This document shows positions 54,169 through 64,000 of a stretch of DNA of 64,000 nt, one piece after another; the stretch's first letter is position 1; each line of letters starts with the position of its first letter. Source of the stretch: Nocardioides cavernae (lineage in GTDB: Bacteria > Actinomycetota > Actinomycetes > Propionibacteriales > Nocardioidaceae). Under the pieces are notes generated by a model. That model was given only the letters and a program-made list of their open reading frames with translations. It did not search any database and was not told the origin of the DNA. Both the position numbers and the translations under genes were made by a program. The DNA is taken from assembly GCF_016907475.1 (NCBI RefSeq), contig NZ_JAFBCA010000001.1, positions 2,232,001 through 2,296,000 of the forward strand. The letters run 5' to 3'.

Positions 54169-55102
54169 CGGAGTACCTCACCCGCGGGAAGAGGGGCTCG
54201 AGGGCCAGCGGCGTGGGGAGCAGCCGTTCGGTGTCGCGGAGGGGGTAGTACTGCGCGGTCTCCTCGAGGAACTCGCGCACCCCGTCGAAGCGCTGCGGGA
54301 AGCGCCGCTCGCACAGCTCGAGCAGCCGCTTGGCGTCGAGGTTGTAGGGGTCGTAGCGCAGGGTGTCGATCTTGACGTAGGGGAGGCGGGCGTTGTCGAG
54401 CACCCGGTCGGCCAGGCTCCGGGCAGGGTTCCAGGGCTCGTTGGCTCGCTCGCGCCACTCGCGCACCTCGGCGCGGGTGCGCGGGAAGTGGGACCGGTGG
54501 GCGGCCCACCAGCGCATCCGCTCGCGGGCGATGCGGCGGTCCTCGGGGGTCTCGACGAAGTAGGTGTCGGAGAGGAAGCCGGCCTCGTAGAGCCGGCGCG
54601 ACATGCCCACCTCGTAGCGCCGGATGACCTGGCGGCGCTTGGAGATCGGCTCCATCTCCTCCCAGAACGTCGTGAACGCCCGCGACCCGACCACCCACGG
54701 GCGGAAGGCGATGAAGAAGGACTGGATGTGCGGCGCGACGCGCTCGGCGCCCGTCAGGCCCCAGAAGTCGCACGGCCGCGTGGCCATCTCGGCGAAGACC
54801 GACTCGTAGGAGTCGAGGGCGAAGACGTAGGTGTCGTTGCAGACCACCACCTCGTCGTACGCCGTGAGGTCGCCGGCGGCGTCGAGGCCGACCTTGTAGC
54901 TGAAGAAGTCGTAGCCGTAGTTGGCGCGCTCGACGAGGACCGCCCGCTCGGTCAGCCAGGCGCGCGCCGAGTCCTGCAGGTTGGCCGTCGTGCAGACCAG
55001 CAGGGTGTCGACCGACGCGGCGAGCGCCTCCACCTGACCGCGCACGTGGGGCCGCAGCTCCCCGGCGACGTCGTAGTGCGCCATCACGGCCAGTCTGGAC
55101 AC
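54158..55102 (-). CDS. RgpF-like rhamnan synthesis protein / glycosyltransferase
   Basis: 314 aa. The family pattern is VMAHYDVAGELRPHVRGQVE at the N-terminus, then ERANYGYDFFSYKVGLDA and EVVVCNDTYVF, and WGLTGAERVAPHIQSFFIAF. RgpF-type enzymes add side-chain or rhamnose units to cell-wall polysaccharides. The GTG start at 55102 opens the reverse-strand pair. This pair separates ftsY from amt, neighbours in M. tuberculosis. Confidence 0.85.
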   Translation of the reverse strand: MSRLAVMAHYDVAGELRPHVRGQVEALAASVDTLLVCTTANLQDSARAWLTERAVLVERANYGYDFFSYKVGLDAAGDLTAYDEVVVCNDTYVFALDSYESVFAEMATRPCDFWGLTGAERVAPHIQSFFIAFRPWVVGSRAFTTFWEEMEPISKRRQVIRRYEVGMSRRLYEAGFLSDTYFVETPEDRRIARERMRWWAAHRSHFPRTRAEVREWRERANEPWNPARSLADRVLDNARLPYVKIDTLRYDPYNLDAKRLLELCERRFPQRFDGVREFLEETAQYYPLRDTERLLPTPLALEPLFPRVRYSDAR

Positions 55103-55170
55103 GGCCGAACACTAACAAGCGGACTCCGGGGCCGATCCGTTCACACACCTGTAACACGGGGGCTCATTCC

Positions 55171-55186
55171 GTTGCGTGCGTGCAAC
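55171..55186. promoter_or_regulatory. Possible GlnR-type site upstream of amt
   Basis: GTTGC-N6-GCAAC is a perfect inverted repeat and resembles a single GlnR box (GTnAC-N6-GnAAC) with one mismatch per half. It is 130 bases before amt, in a 212-base gap that otherwise shows nothing clear. GlnR control of amt-glnK-glnD is known in other actinobacteria; no second box at the usual spacing was found. Confidence 0.3.
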
Positions 55187-55314
55187 ATCCGTCGCGGCCC
55201 GGCGAAACCTCGTCCGCACAGGCTGCGGGTCATCACGTGGGCACCGCCATGACAGCGGCGTCATGGCCCGGGTGACCACCCCGTTTCGTTCGTGCTCGAG
55301 TTCCTGGAGGTCCT

Positions 55315-56981
<1,667 letters not shown>

Positions 56982-57026
56982 TGACGTTCCCTCTTCTCGG
57001 GACTCACAGGGACGTGAAGGCGTGAG

Positions 57027-57071
57027 CACCCCACGCCCTTCCTCTCCTCCGCTCCGCTCCTCCGAGCAACG
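57027..57071 (-). repeat. 45-bp dispersed purine-rich repeat, copy 2 (inverted)
   Basis: The reverse complement begins CGTTGCTCGGAGGAGC and ends GTGGGGTG; 39/45 match to copy 1 at 42132-42176 with no gap. It lies between glnK and glnD and ends 15 bases before the glnD GTG, in the orientation opposite to that of copy 1 relative to its gene. Confidence 0.8.
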
Positions 57072-57086
57072 ACGCAGGGACCCCGC

Positions 57087-59309
57087 GTGACCGCAGAACT
57101 GCGACAGACCAGGGCCACCTCGGCCGACGAGCTCTGCCGGGAGGCGTACGCCGCCTCCGGCGGGCCCGTCACCGGGGTGGCCCTGGTCGCGGTCGGGGGG
57201 TACGGCCGGGGCGAGCTCGCGCCGCACTCCGACCTCGACGTCGTCCTGGTCCACGAGGACGGCCTCGACCTCGGCGACCTGGGGGCCACCCTCTGGTACC
57301 CGCTGTGGGACTCCGGGCGGCGGCTCGACCACTCGGTCCGCTCGATGAGCGAGGTGCTCGAGGCGGCGGCGGACCTCCGGGTCGCGCTCGGCCTGCTCGA
57401 CGCCCGCCACCTCGCCGGCGACCCGGGCCTCAGCCTGCGGCTGCGCACCACGATGCTGGCCGACTGGCGCCGCCAGGCCCGGACCCGGCTGCCGGAGCTC
57501 AAGGCGATGACGCTCAAGCGCCACGACGTCACCGGCGAGCTGGCCCACGTGTCGGTGCCCGACGTCAAGGAGGCCGAGGGCGGGCTGCGCGACGCCGGGG
57601 TGCTCAAGGCGATCGAGGCCAGCTGGCTCGTCGACGCCTCCACCCCCGCACTCGAGGCGGCGCGCCAGATGCTCCTCGACGTCCGCGACGAGGTGCAGGA
57701 CCTCGCTGGCCGGCCGGCCGACCGCATCGCCCCCGAGATGTGGGGACCGCTGGCCGAGCGTCTCGGGCTCTCCGACGCCGGGGCCGCCCAGCGCCACGTC
57801 CGCTCCCTCGGCCGGCGGATCGCCCACCTCTCGCGGCTGGCGTGGCGGCGTACGGACGCCGTGATGGCCCGGTCGACGGGAGAGCGTGGCCGGCGAACGC
57901 CCGCGCTCGAGCGGATCGCCCCCGGCATCGCGCTGTCGCGCGGCGAGGTCGTCCTCGACGCGGGCACCAAGCCGGGCGACGACCCGACCCTGCTGCTCCG
58001 CGCGGCGGCGGAGGCAGCGAGCCGTGACGCCGTCCTCGCGCCCACCACCGCCGCCCGGCTGGTCCGGGAGGGCGCCGAGCTCCCCGTGCCGTGGCCGGTC
58101 CCCGCCCGCGACGCGCTCGTCCGCCTGCTTGCCAGCGGGCCCGCCCTGCCGCCGGTGTGGGAGACCCTCGACGAGGTCGAGGGCATCGAGACCTTCCTGC
58201 CCGAGTGGGAGCAGATCCGGCTGCTGCCCCACGCCTCGGCCATCCACCGCTTCACCGTCGACCGGCACGTCGTGGAGACCTGCGCGGAGGCGGGCGCACT
58301 GATCCGCAGCGTCCGCCGGCCCGACCTGCTGCTGGTGGCAGCGCTGCTGCACGACATCGGCAAGGGCTCGCTGCACGACCACTCGGTGGCCGGGGAGCCC
58401 CTGGCCCGCAAGGTCGTGGCCCGGATGGGCTTCACCGACCTCGACGCCGAGGTGGTGGCCTCCCTCGTGCGCTGGCACCTCCTGCTCGCGGACCTCGCGA
58501 CCACCCGCGACCCCGACGACCCGGCCACCACCGCCGAGCTGCTCACCCACGTCCCCGACGCTGCCAGCCTCGAGCTGCTGCGCGCGCTCACCGAGGCCGA
58601 CGCCCGAGCGGCCTCGCCGGCGGCGTGGACGACGTGGCGGGCGTCGCTGGTCGACCGTCTCGTCTCCCGGGCCGCCCACGCGCTCGGTGCCGAGATCACG
58701 CACGTCGACCCTGCCGGGTCACTGCCCGTCCCCGACGTCGTACGACGCGACCCGACCGCCGTGTCGGTCGAGATCGCCCCGCACGGGGTCGGCGCCACCC
58801 TCACCGTGGTCGCGGCCGACCGCGTCGGCCTGCTCGCCGACGTCGCCGGCGGCCTCGCCGCGCTGAGGGTGCCGGTCCACGCGGCCCGCGCCTGGTCGCA
58901 GGTCGACGCCGACGGCGAGTGGGGCGTCAGCGCGTGGGAGGTCTCCGACGCCTACCTCGACGCCAGCGTCGTGCGCGAGCGGATCCGCCGCGTCGTCGAG
59001 GGCACCCAGCGGCTCCCCGACCTGCCCGCGCGTCCCGACGGCGAGCTGCCACCGATCGTCGAGGTCCGCCCGGACGCCTCGCGCGCCTCACTGGTGCTGG
59101 AGATCCGCACCTCCGACCGGCCCGGTGTGGTCCACCGCGTGCTCACCACCCTCGCCGGTCTGGGGCTCACGGTCGCCTCCGCGCACGTCTCCACGCTCGG
59201 CCCCCAGGCGGTCGACGTGTTCTACGTCCAGGAGGTCGGTGGGGTGCGCCCCACGGAGGAGCGGGCCGCGGCCGCCGCCCATGCCGTACGCACGGCGCTC
59301 GGCGGCTGA
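57087..59309 (+). CDS. glnD: PII-modifying nucleotidyltransferase GlnD
   Basis: 740 aa, shorter than the enterobacterial enzyme as usual in actinobacteria. The nucleotidyltransferase motif GGYGRGELAPHSDLD is at 37-51; the HD domain shows LLHDIGKGSLHDHSV; two C-terminal ACT domains follow (LTVVAADRVGLLADVAGGLA, LEIRTSDRPGVVHRVLTTLA). It adds or removes a nucleotidyl group on GlnK Tyr 51 in response to glutamine. The GTG start lies 105 bases past glnK. Confidence 0.95.
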   Translation: MTAELRQTRATSADELCREAYAASGGPVTGVALVAVGGYGRGELAPHSDLDVVLVHEDGLDLGDLGATLWYPLWDSGRRLDHSVRSMSEVLEAAADLRVALGLLDARHLAGDPGLSLRLRTTMLADWRRQARTRLPELKAMTLKRHDVTGELAHVSVPDVKEAEGGLRDAGVLKAIEASWLVDASTPALEAARQMLLDVRDEVQDLAGRPADRIAPEMWGPLAERLGLSDAGAAQRHVRSLGRRIAHLSRLAWRRTDAVMARSTGERGRRTPALERIAPGIALSRGEVVLDAGTKPGDDPTLLLRAAAEAASRDAVLAPTTAARLVREGAELPVPWPVPARDALVRLLASGPALPPVWETLDEVEGIETFLPEWEQIRLLPHASAIHRFTVDRHVVETCAEAGALIRSVRRPDLLLVAALLHDIGKGSLHDHSVAGEPLARKVVARMGFTDLDAEVVASLVRWHLLLADLATTRDPDDPATTAELLTHVPDAASLELLRALTEADARAASPAAWTTWRASLVDRLVSRAAHALGAEITHVDPAGSLPVPDVVRRDPTAVSVEIAPHGVGATLTVVAADRVGLLADVAGGLAALRVPVHAARAWSQVDADGEWGVSAWEVSDAYLDASVVRERIRRVVEGTQRLPDLPARPDGELPPIVEVRPDASRASLVLEIRTSDRPGVVHRVLTTLAGLGLTVASAHVSTLGPQAVDVFYVQEVGGVRPTEERAAAAAHAVRTALGG

Positions 59310-59426
59310 GCTCGGCGGATGAGCTCGTCGGGTGAGCCCGGACGGGGTGCGGCCGTTAGTCTTGGTCGTCGTACCAGACTCTGAACCACCCTGATCCACC
59401 ACCGATGCGAGGGACAGACCCACACC

Positions 59427-61022
59427 GTGTTCGCCACACTCTCCGACCGCCTTGCCGACACCTTCAAGAACCTGCGGGGCAAGGGCCGGCTCTCCGAGGC
59501 CGACATCGACGCCACCGCGCGTGAGATCCGCATCGCGCTGCTCGAGGCCGACGTCGCGCTGCCCGTGGTGAAGGAGTTCGTCGGGGCGGTCAAGGAGCGC
59601 GCCCGCTCCGAGGAGGTCAGCGGCGCCCTCAACCCGGCGCAGCAGATCATCAAGATCGTCCACGAGGAGCTCGTCACGATCCTCGGCGGCGAGACGCGCC
59701 GCCTGCGCTACGCCAAGAGCGGGCCGACGGTCATCATGCTCGCCGGCCTCCAGGGTGCCGGCAAGACGACGCTCGCGGCCAAGCTCGCGCTGTGGCTCAA
59801 GGACCAGGACAAGACGCCGATGCTCGTCGCGGCCGACCTCCAGCGTCCCAACGCCGTCCAGCAGCTGCAGGTCAACGGCGAGCGCGTCGGCGTCCCCGTC
59901 TTCGCCCCCGAGCCGGGCAACGCCCAAGGAGTCGAGCACGGTGGCGACCCGGTGGACGTGGCGCGCCGGTCGATCGAGGAGGCCAAGCGCAAGCTCCACG
60001 ACGTCGTCATCATCGACACCGCCGGTCGCCTCGGCGTCGACGCGACCCTCATGCAGCAGGCCGCCGACATCCGCGACGCGGTGCAGCCCGACGAGGTGCT
60101 CTTCGTCGTCGACGCGATGATCGGCCAGGACGCGGTCACCACCGCGCAGGCCTTCCTCGACGGTGTCGGCTACGACGGCGTGGTGCTCACCAAGCTCGAC
60201 GGCGACGCGCGCGGCGGTGCCGCGCTGTCGATCCGGTCGGTCACCGGCAAGCCGGTCATGTTCGCCTCCAGCGGCGAGAAGATGACCGACTTCGACCTGT
60301 TCCACCCCGACCGGATGGCTTCCCGCATCCTCGACATGGGCGACATGCTCACCCTGATCGAGCAGGCCGAGAAGGCGTTCGACTCCGAGCAGTCGCTGAA
60401 GGCTGCCGAGAAGCTCGCCACCAAGGGCGGCTTCACGCTGGAGGACTTCCTCCAGCAGATGATGCAGATCCGCAAGCTCGGCTCGATGACCAAGATCATG
60501 GGGATGCTCCCCGGGATGGGTCAGTTCCGCGACCAGCTCGAGAACTTCGACGAGCGCGAGATCGACCGCATCCAGGCGATCATCCAGTCGATGACGCCGG
60601 CCGAGCGCGACAACCCGAAGATCATCGACGGCTCGCGTCGCGCGCGCATCGCGGCCGGCTCCGGCCGCCAGGTGTCCGACGTCAACCAGCTCGTCGACCG
60701 CTTCTTCGAGGCGCGCAAGATGATGGAGTCGATGGCCAAGGGCGGCGGGGTCCCGGGGATGCCCGGGATGCCGGGGATGCCCGGCATGGCCGGTGGCAAG
60801 CGCTCCGGCGGCCGCCAGGCTCCGCAGGCCAAGGGCAAGAAGGGCAAGAAGCGCGTCTCCGGCAACCCGGCCAAGGCTGCCCAGCAGAAGGCCGCGCAGA
60901 AGACCGCCACGGACGAGAAGGCCGCCAACCCCTTCGGCAACCCCGACGGCGCCGACGTCGACTACGAGAAGGCTGCCGAGCAGCTCAACCTGCCCAAGGA
61001 CTTCTCCCAGTTCCTGAAGTGA
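59427..61022 (+). CDS. ffh: Signal recognition particle protein Ffh
   Basis: 531 aa. The N-terminal N domain is followed by the GTPase motifs GLQGAGKTTLAAKLA (G1), DTAGRLGVD (G3) and LTKLDGDARGGAAL (G4), and by the Met-rich M domain (FLQQMMQIRKLGSMTKIMGM, SGSRRARIAAGSG, the 4.5S RNA contact). A GMPGMPGMPGMAGG stretch and a Lys-rich segment extend the C-terminus. The GTG at 59427 gives the standard MFATLSDRLADTFK start. Works with FtsY. Confidence 0.97.
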   Translation: MFATLSDRLADTFKNLRGKGRLSEADIDATAREIRIALLEADVALPVVKEFVGAVKERARSEEVSGALNPAQQIIKIVHEELVTILGGETRRLRYAKSGPTVIMLAGLQGAGKTTLAAKLALWLKDQDKTPMLVAADLQRPNAVQQLQVNGERVGVPVFAPEPGNAQGVEHGGDPVDVARRSIEEAKRKLHDVVIIDTAGRLGVDATLMQQAADIRDAVQPDEVLFVVDAMIGQDAVTTAQAFLDGVGYDGVVLTKLDGDARGGAALSIRSVTGKPVMFASSGEKMTDFDLFHPDRMASRILDMGDMLTLIEQAEKAFDSEQSLKAAEKLATKGGFTLEDFLQQMMQIRKLGSMTKIMGMLPGMGQFRDQLENFDEREIDRIQAIIQSMTPAERDNPKIIDGSRRARIAAGSGRQVSDVNQLVDRFFEARKMMESMAKGGGVPGMPGMPGMPGMAGGKRSGGRQAPQAKGKKGKKRVSGNPAKAAQQKAAQKTATDEKAANPFGNPDGADVDYEKAAEQLNLPKDFSQFLK

Positions 61023-61059
61023 GACGAGCAGCCGATCACGAGCGGAGCAAGTGACCGGC

Positions 61060-61129
61060 GTGGGCTCGGCCAGGTTGAGCAGGCGACACGACCGAGGGAC
61101 GAGGTCGTGCGAGCGCGTCGAGACCAGGA
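61060..61129. repeat. Dispersed hairpin element, copy B
   Basis: About 70 bp matching 17246-17318. Stem CACGACC (61087-61093) with GGTCGTG (61103-61109) around the loop GAGGGACGA, flanks GAGCAGG and CGCGTCGAGA. The end of the element (ACCAGGA) provides part of the GGAG ribosome-binding site of the following gene. Confidence 0.75.
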
Positions 61130-61136
61130 GCTGGAA

Positions 61137-61505
61137 GTGAACCGCAGGTCGTCACTGATCGTCGACGGCGCCAACGTCGTCGGGTCCGTGCCCGACGGCT
61201 GGTGGAAGGACCGCGCGGGGGCGGCGCGCCGCCTGCACGAGCGGCTCCTGGTCGCCGACACGTCGTACGACGAGATCGTGCTCGTGCTGGAGGGACAGGC
61301 CAAGGGTGGCGTGCGGGCCGGCAGGGACGGCCACGTGCGCACGGTGCACGCGGCGCGTGACGGTGACGCCGAGATCCGGGAGCAGGCGCGCCGCGCAGGC
61401 GAGGCCGGCGGCCACGTCGTCGTGGTGACCGCCGACCGTGCGCTCGCTGCCAACGTGGCGCCTGCCCAGGTGCTGAGCCCGTCCTGGCTGCTCGACCGGC
61501 TCTGA
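61137..61505 (+). CDS. NYN-domain protein
   Basis: 122 aa from the GTG at 61137, which has GGAG 6 bases upstream; a frame from 61107 runs through the repeat. The sequence LIVDGANVVGSVPDGWWKDR and the later VVVVTADRALAANV have the Asp pattern of NYN/PIN-like nucleases (YacP group). RNA cleavage is a family possibility and has not been shown. It follows ffh after the hairpin repeat. Confidence 0.82.
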   Translation: MNRRSSLIVDGANVVGSVPDGWWKDRAGAARRLHERLLVADTSYDEIVLVLEGQAKGGVRAGRDGHVRTVHAARDGDAEIREQARRAGEAGGHVVVVTADRALAANVAPAQVLSPSWLLDRL

Positions 61506-61516
61506 CGCGGGCCGCC

Positions 61517-64000
61517 TCAGCGCTCTGCGTGCCGGGGCGATCCTCCGGTGCGCGTGAGCCCGACGGCTCGCACGCTGGGCAGCCCACCTTGCGCCGCCGC
61601 CAGCGTCACGTCGTACTGCACGTAGCGTCCGGACACCTCGGCGCGGCTGCCCGGCCTGGTGACGACCTTCCAGTCCGACCAGGCGCCGTCGGGAGTGGCT
61701 CGGTCGCCGGCCCGGACCCGCACCACGATCTGCGAGCCCGCCGGCGCGTTCGCGTCCAGCACCAAGCCGTGCCACCGGGCCTTGCGCCCGGAGTCGACCA
61801 CGCGTGAGGTGTAGCGGCCCCAGCCGCGCACGCCCAGCGTGAGGCCACCCAGACCGGCGTCGTCGACGCGGAGGTCACCCTCGAGCGAACCGGTGCGGAA
61901 GTCCTCGGCCGTCATCATCGCGATGCCCACGCCCGGGGTCCGGAAGCGGCTGGACCGTTGCAGCGCCGCGTTGCCCGAGCCGTCCCGCGAGGCCACCCGC
62001 AGGCTGTACGCCCGCCGGGCGAGCAGTCCCGTGACCACGACCGTGTGGCTCCTGCTGAGGGTCGAGTCGAACCCGCGCCTCCGCAGCGGGGCGCCGGCGC
62101 GGCCGAGGCGCACGACCGAGGTCGCGGGCTCGTTCGTCCGCCAGGTGACCCGCGCCGACCCGTCGGGCAGCGGCAGGACCCGCAGCCGGCTGACGCGCGG
62201 GGCGGTCCGGTCGACGGCCGCCGTCACGAACGACGCCGGCGCGGCGTGAGCCGCCGGCCACACCGTGTGGCGGCCGCCCGGCCCGCGCGACTGGACGCGG
62301 TAGTAGTAGCGCGTCGCCGGCCGCAGGTTCCCGAGCGCGGCGAGGTGGTCGGTGGTCCGATCCGCGAGCGCGACCCGGGTGGAGAGCGCGGTGGGCGCAG
62401 TGCCGAGCAGCACGACGCTCGTGCCGGGCTGCTCAGTCGTCCAGGTGGCCGTGGTGTCGCCGGTGTCGGACGTGGTGACGGCCGCGCCCGAGACGCGGTT
62501 GGCGCCGCCGCCCCCGCCACCCCCGCCCCCGGCGTACGTCGCCTGGTGAGCGCCGCCGATCGCCGGGAAGACGGCGTACTGCTGGCCCTTGACCGTCATC
62601 GTCGTGAACGGGACCGAGGTGCTCCCGCGGGTCACCGTCGTGAGGGTGCTGCCACCGGGACCCGTCGTCGGCAGCATCGCCGTCAAGCCAGTTGCGCCGA
62701 CTCCGACGCCAATGGTGAAGGAGAGCGTGTTGCCGCTCCAGGAAATGCCGCTGAACGACGATGCGTTGCGACCGTCCGTCCAGGTCAGCAGCTGCCGGGC
62801 CGTGATGACGGGGACATTGCGAGCCTGCGCCGACGCCAGCACCTGGGTGTCCTCGAAGGTCGAGGCGCTGTCGGTGTGCAGGTTGGCGGTGAAGGCGCCG
62901 TAGTAGCCCTGACTGCCCAACGCCCGGTCCAGCAGCGTGTTCGGGGTGAACGGGTAGGTCTGGCCCGACTCGTCGGTCATGTTGGTGTTGGCCTGGAAGA
63001 CGTCGATCATCGAGCCGTCGGTGTCGGTGAACCGCATGGGCATGCCCGAGCCGTTCATGAACCCGGGTCGGTCGGCGACCCAGGAGCCCGGGTAGTAGTA
63101 GTAGTTGGTGTCGAGGCGCATCCCGTTGGCGAGCTCCGCCTTCGGTTGCGAGACCCAGTCGCTCCAGACGATGCAGTGGTAGCGATTGGTTGTTGGTGAC
63201 GGGAGCGAGTTGTACTTCGTGCGCCACGTCGACAATTGGCTGGTGTACGTGTCGGCAAGCTGTTGGTAAGAGCCGAAGTTGGTGCAGTTGTTCTGCACGT
63301 GGATACCGACCTCGAAGCCCTGGCTGTCGAAGGTCGCGGCCTGCGAGTTGGTCATCGCCGTGCTGGGGAAGATGTACGAGGTGAAGCGCGGGCACTCCCA
63401 ATTGGCCACCGAGCAGCCCGAGGGACTCGCGGCAGCATAGGTGCTGAAACGGCCAGGTGTGCCGTTGTTTCCGTGGTCGTCGCCGGTGGCCACCACGACC
63501 GCCCTGTGGGTGCCTGGGAAGTACCAGAACCGCGGCACCGGGAGCCGGTCGCGAGTCGTCACGGTGACCAGGTTGGCGAGCAGCCGCTGCTGCTCGTCGG
63601 CCTGTGGGATGTGTGCCTTGGACAGGTTGACCCAGTCGGTCGCCCCGCTGCCGCCGAAGAACAGGTCGTTCGACCGGTTGGGCGTGGCTCCGTCGCGGTC
63701 CTGGCCGGCCCACGCGACGTTGCCCTGCCGCGTTGCGATCACCGAGCGGGCGAGGTCGAACGCGAACGTCGCGACTTGGCCACCGTTGGTGCCAACGCTG
63801 CGCAGGGTCACAGCCGGCAGCCCGGTGCTGGTGGTGGCGTTGGAGTAGAGCGTTGCCACCGAGGCCGCACCGTTCAGGGTGTAGCGGCTGGCGGTGCCGT
63901 GGAACTGCATCGTGTCCGTCGTGATGCCGGCCCCGGGCTCCGCGGCCGGGTTGACCGCGAGGTAGCCGTCGGCCACGGTGCCCGCCTGCGCGGTGATGCC
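61517..64000 (-). CDS. Large extracellular protein with deacetylase-like and fibronectin-like domains (5' end outside window)
   Basis: At least 827 aa; the frame is open to the window edge, so the GTG at 63976 is internal. The region around 63700-62700 has polysaccharide-deacetylase-like landmarks (VVVATGDDHGNNGT, GFEVGIHVQNNC, YHCIVWSDWVSQ). A run of nine Gly (near 62510) links to two fibronectin-III/purple-acid-phosphatase-like domains (TRYYYRVQSRGPGG, RRAYSLRVASRDGSG; 62500-61950) and a C-terminal beta-sandwich. Bases 63150-63500 use AT-rich codons (CAA, TTG, AAT) rare elsewhere in the window, a possible sign of transfer. Convergent with the NYN gene, 11 bases apart. Confidence 0.8.
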   Translation of the reverse strand, partial: GITAQAGTVADGYLAVNPAAEPGAGITTDTMQFHGTASRYTLNGAASVATLYSNATTSTGLPAVTLRSVGTNGGQVATFAFDLARSVIATRQGNVAWAGQDRDGATPNRSNDLFFGGSGATDWVNLSKAHIPQADEQQRLLANLVTVTTRDRLPVPRFWYFPGTHRAVVVATGDDHGNNGTPGRFSTYAAASPSGCSVANWECPRFTSYIFPSTAMTNSQAATFDSQGFEVGIHVQNNCTNFGSYQQLADTYTSQLSTWRTKYNSLPSPTTNRYHCIVWSDWVSQPKAELANGMRLDTNYYYYPGSWVADRPGFMNGSGMPMRFTDTDGSMIDVFQANTNMTDESGQTYPFTPNTLLDRALGSQGYYGAFTANLHTDSASTFEDTQVLASAQARNVPVITARQLLTWTDGRNASSFSGISWSGNTLSFTIGVGVGATGLTAMLPTTGPGGSTLTTVTRGSTSVPFTTMTVKGQQYAVFPAIGGAHQATYAGGGGGGGGGANRVSGAAVTTSDTGDTTATWTTEQPGTSVVLLGTAPTALSTRVALADRTTDHLAALGNLRPATRYYYRVQSRGPGGRHTVWPAAHAAPASFVTAAVDRTAPRVSRLRVLPLPDGSARVTWRTNEPATSVVRLGRAGAPLRRRGFDSTLSRSHTVVVTGLLARRAYSLRVASRDGSGNAALQRSSRFRTPGVGIAMMTAEDFRTGSLEGDLRVDDAGLGGLTLGVRGWGRYTSRVVDSGRKARWHGLVLDANAPAGSQIVVRVRAGDRATPDGAWSDWKVVTRPGSRAEVSGRYVQYDVTLAAAQGGLPSVRAVGLTRTGGSPRHAER

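Noticed and set aside
55151..55188. Full two-box GlnR site
   Set aside because: Half sites do not keep the 11-base periodic spacing; only one inverted pair remains plausible.
56990..57016. Terminator hairpin after glnK
   Set aside because: The arms CGTTCCCT and AGGGACG need a bulge and enclose a long loop; not convincing.

Overview
The window is high-GC actinobacterial chromosome, most like Nocardioides or a close Nocardioidaceae relative. Evidence for this: GTG and TTG starts are frequent, third codon positions are almost all G or C, an HU protein carries a long Ala/Lys tail, FtsY has an N-terminal membrane anchor, and the core gene order is collinear (from memory) with the Mycobacterium tuberculosis Rv2989 to Rv2916c block. 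No tRNA, rRNA, transposase, integrase, phage gene or CRISPR array was seen. No stretch longer than 300 bases lacks a gene.

Layout. 1-9.2 kb: the 3' part of a very large secreted ThuA/sugar-dehydrogenase multidomain protein, then a sugar phosphate isomerase, an inositol-3-phosphate synthase-like enzyme and a CopC-like protein. 9.2-15.1 kb: a tctCBA tricarboxylate transporter operon translationally coupled to a universal stress protein, divergent from a CitA/DcuS-type two-component system. 15.2-19.2 kb: an Ada-AlkA fusion with Ogt (alkylation repair), adenosine deaminase and a DinB-like protein. 19.2-25.4 kb: an IclR-type regulator divergent from leuCD, then hupB, cofC, plsC and gpsA. 25.4-30.1 kb: a PLP enzyme of the cystathionine gamma-synthase family, ddl, a DUF3515 lipoprotein, a RAM-domain protein, thiL and rpmB. 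30.4-38.0 kb: fakA-like, recG, rsmD, coaD, a DUF177 protein, rpmF, rnc and mutM. 38.0-44.4 kb: an accessory block with a coiled-coil peptide, an MFS exporter, a methyltransferase, a glycolate-oxidase-like flavoprotein, a glyoxylate aminotransferase, GNAT and a secreted protein. 44.5-51 kb: smc, thioesterase, small membrane protein, methyltransferase and ftsY. 51.2-55.1 kb: two reverse-strand glycosyltransferase genes inserted between ftsY and amt. 55.3-61 kb: amt-glnK-glnD (nitrogen sensing) and ffh. 61.1-64 kb: an NYN-domain protein and the 3' part of a large extracellular deacetylase-like protein.

Most of the window is housekeeping. The unexpected content is between genes, where I see four repeat families. 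(1) Two composite arrays with a 20-bp core at exact 32-bp period, each made of a direct arm and an inverted arm with different core subtypes. They sit at the two convergent junctions where extra reverse-strand genes interrupt otherwise conserved gene order. (2) A roughly 70-bp element whose 7-bp stem shows compensatory changes around an identical 9-nt loop. (3) A 45-bp element present twice just upstream of start codons. (4) A 73-bp tandem duplication. In addition, rnc has no ATG, GTG or TTG start in frame, only a CUC-UGA overlap with rpmF, and several genes show a leaderless promoter pattern.
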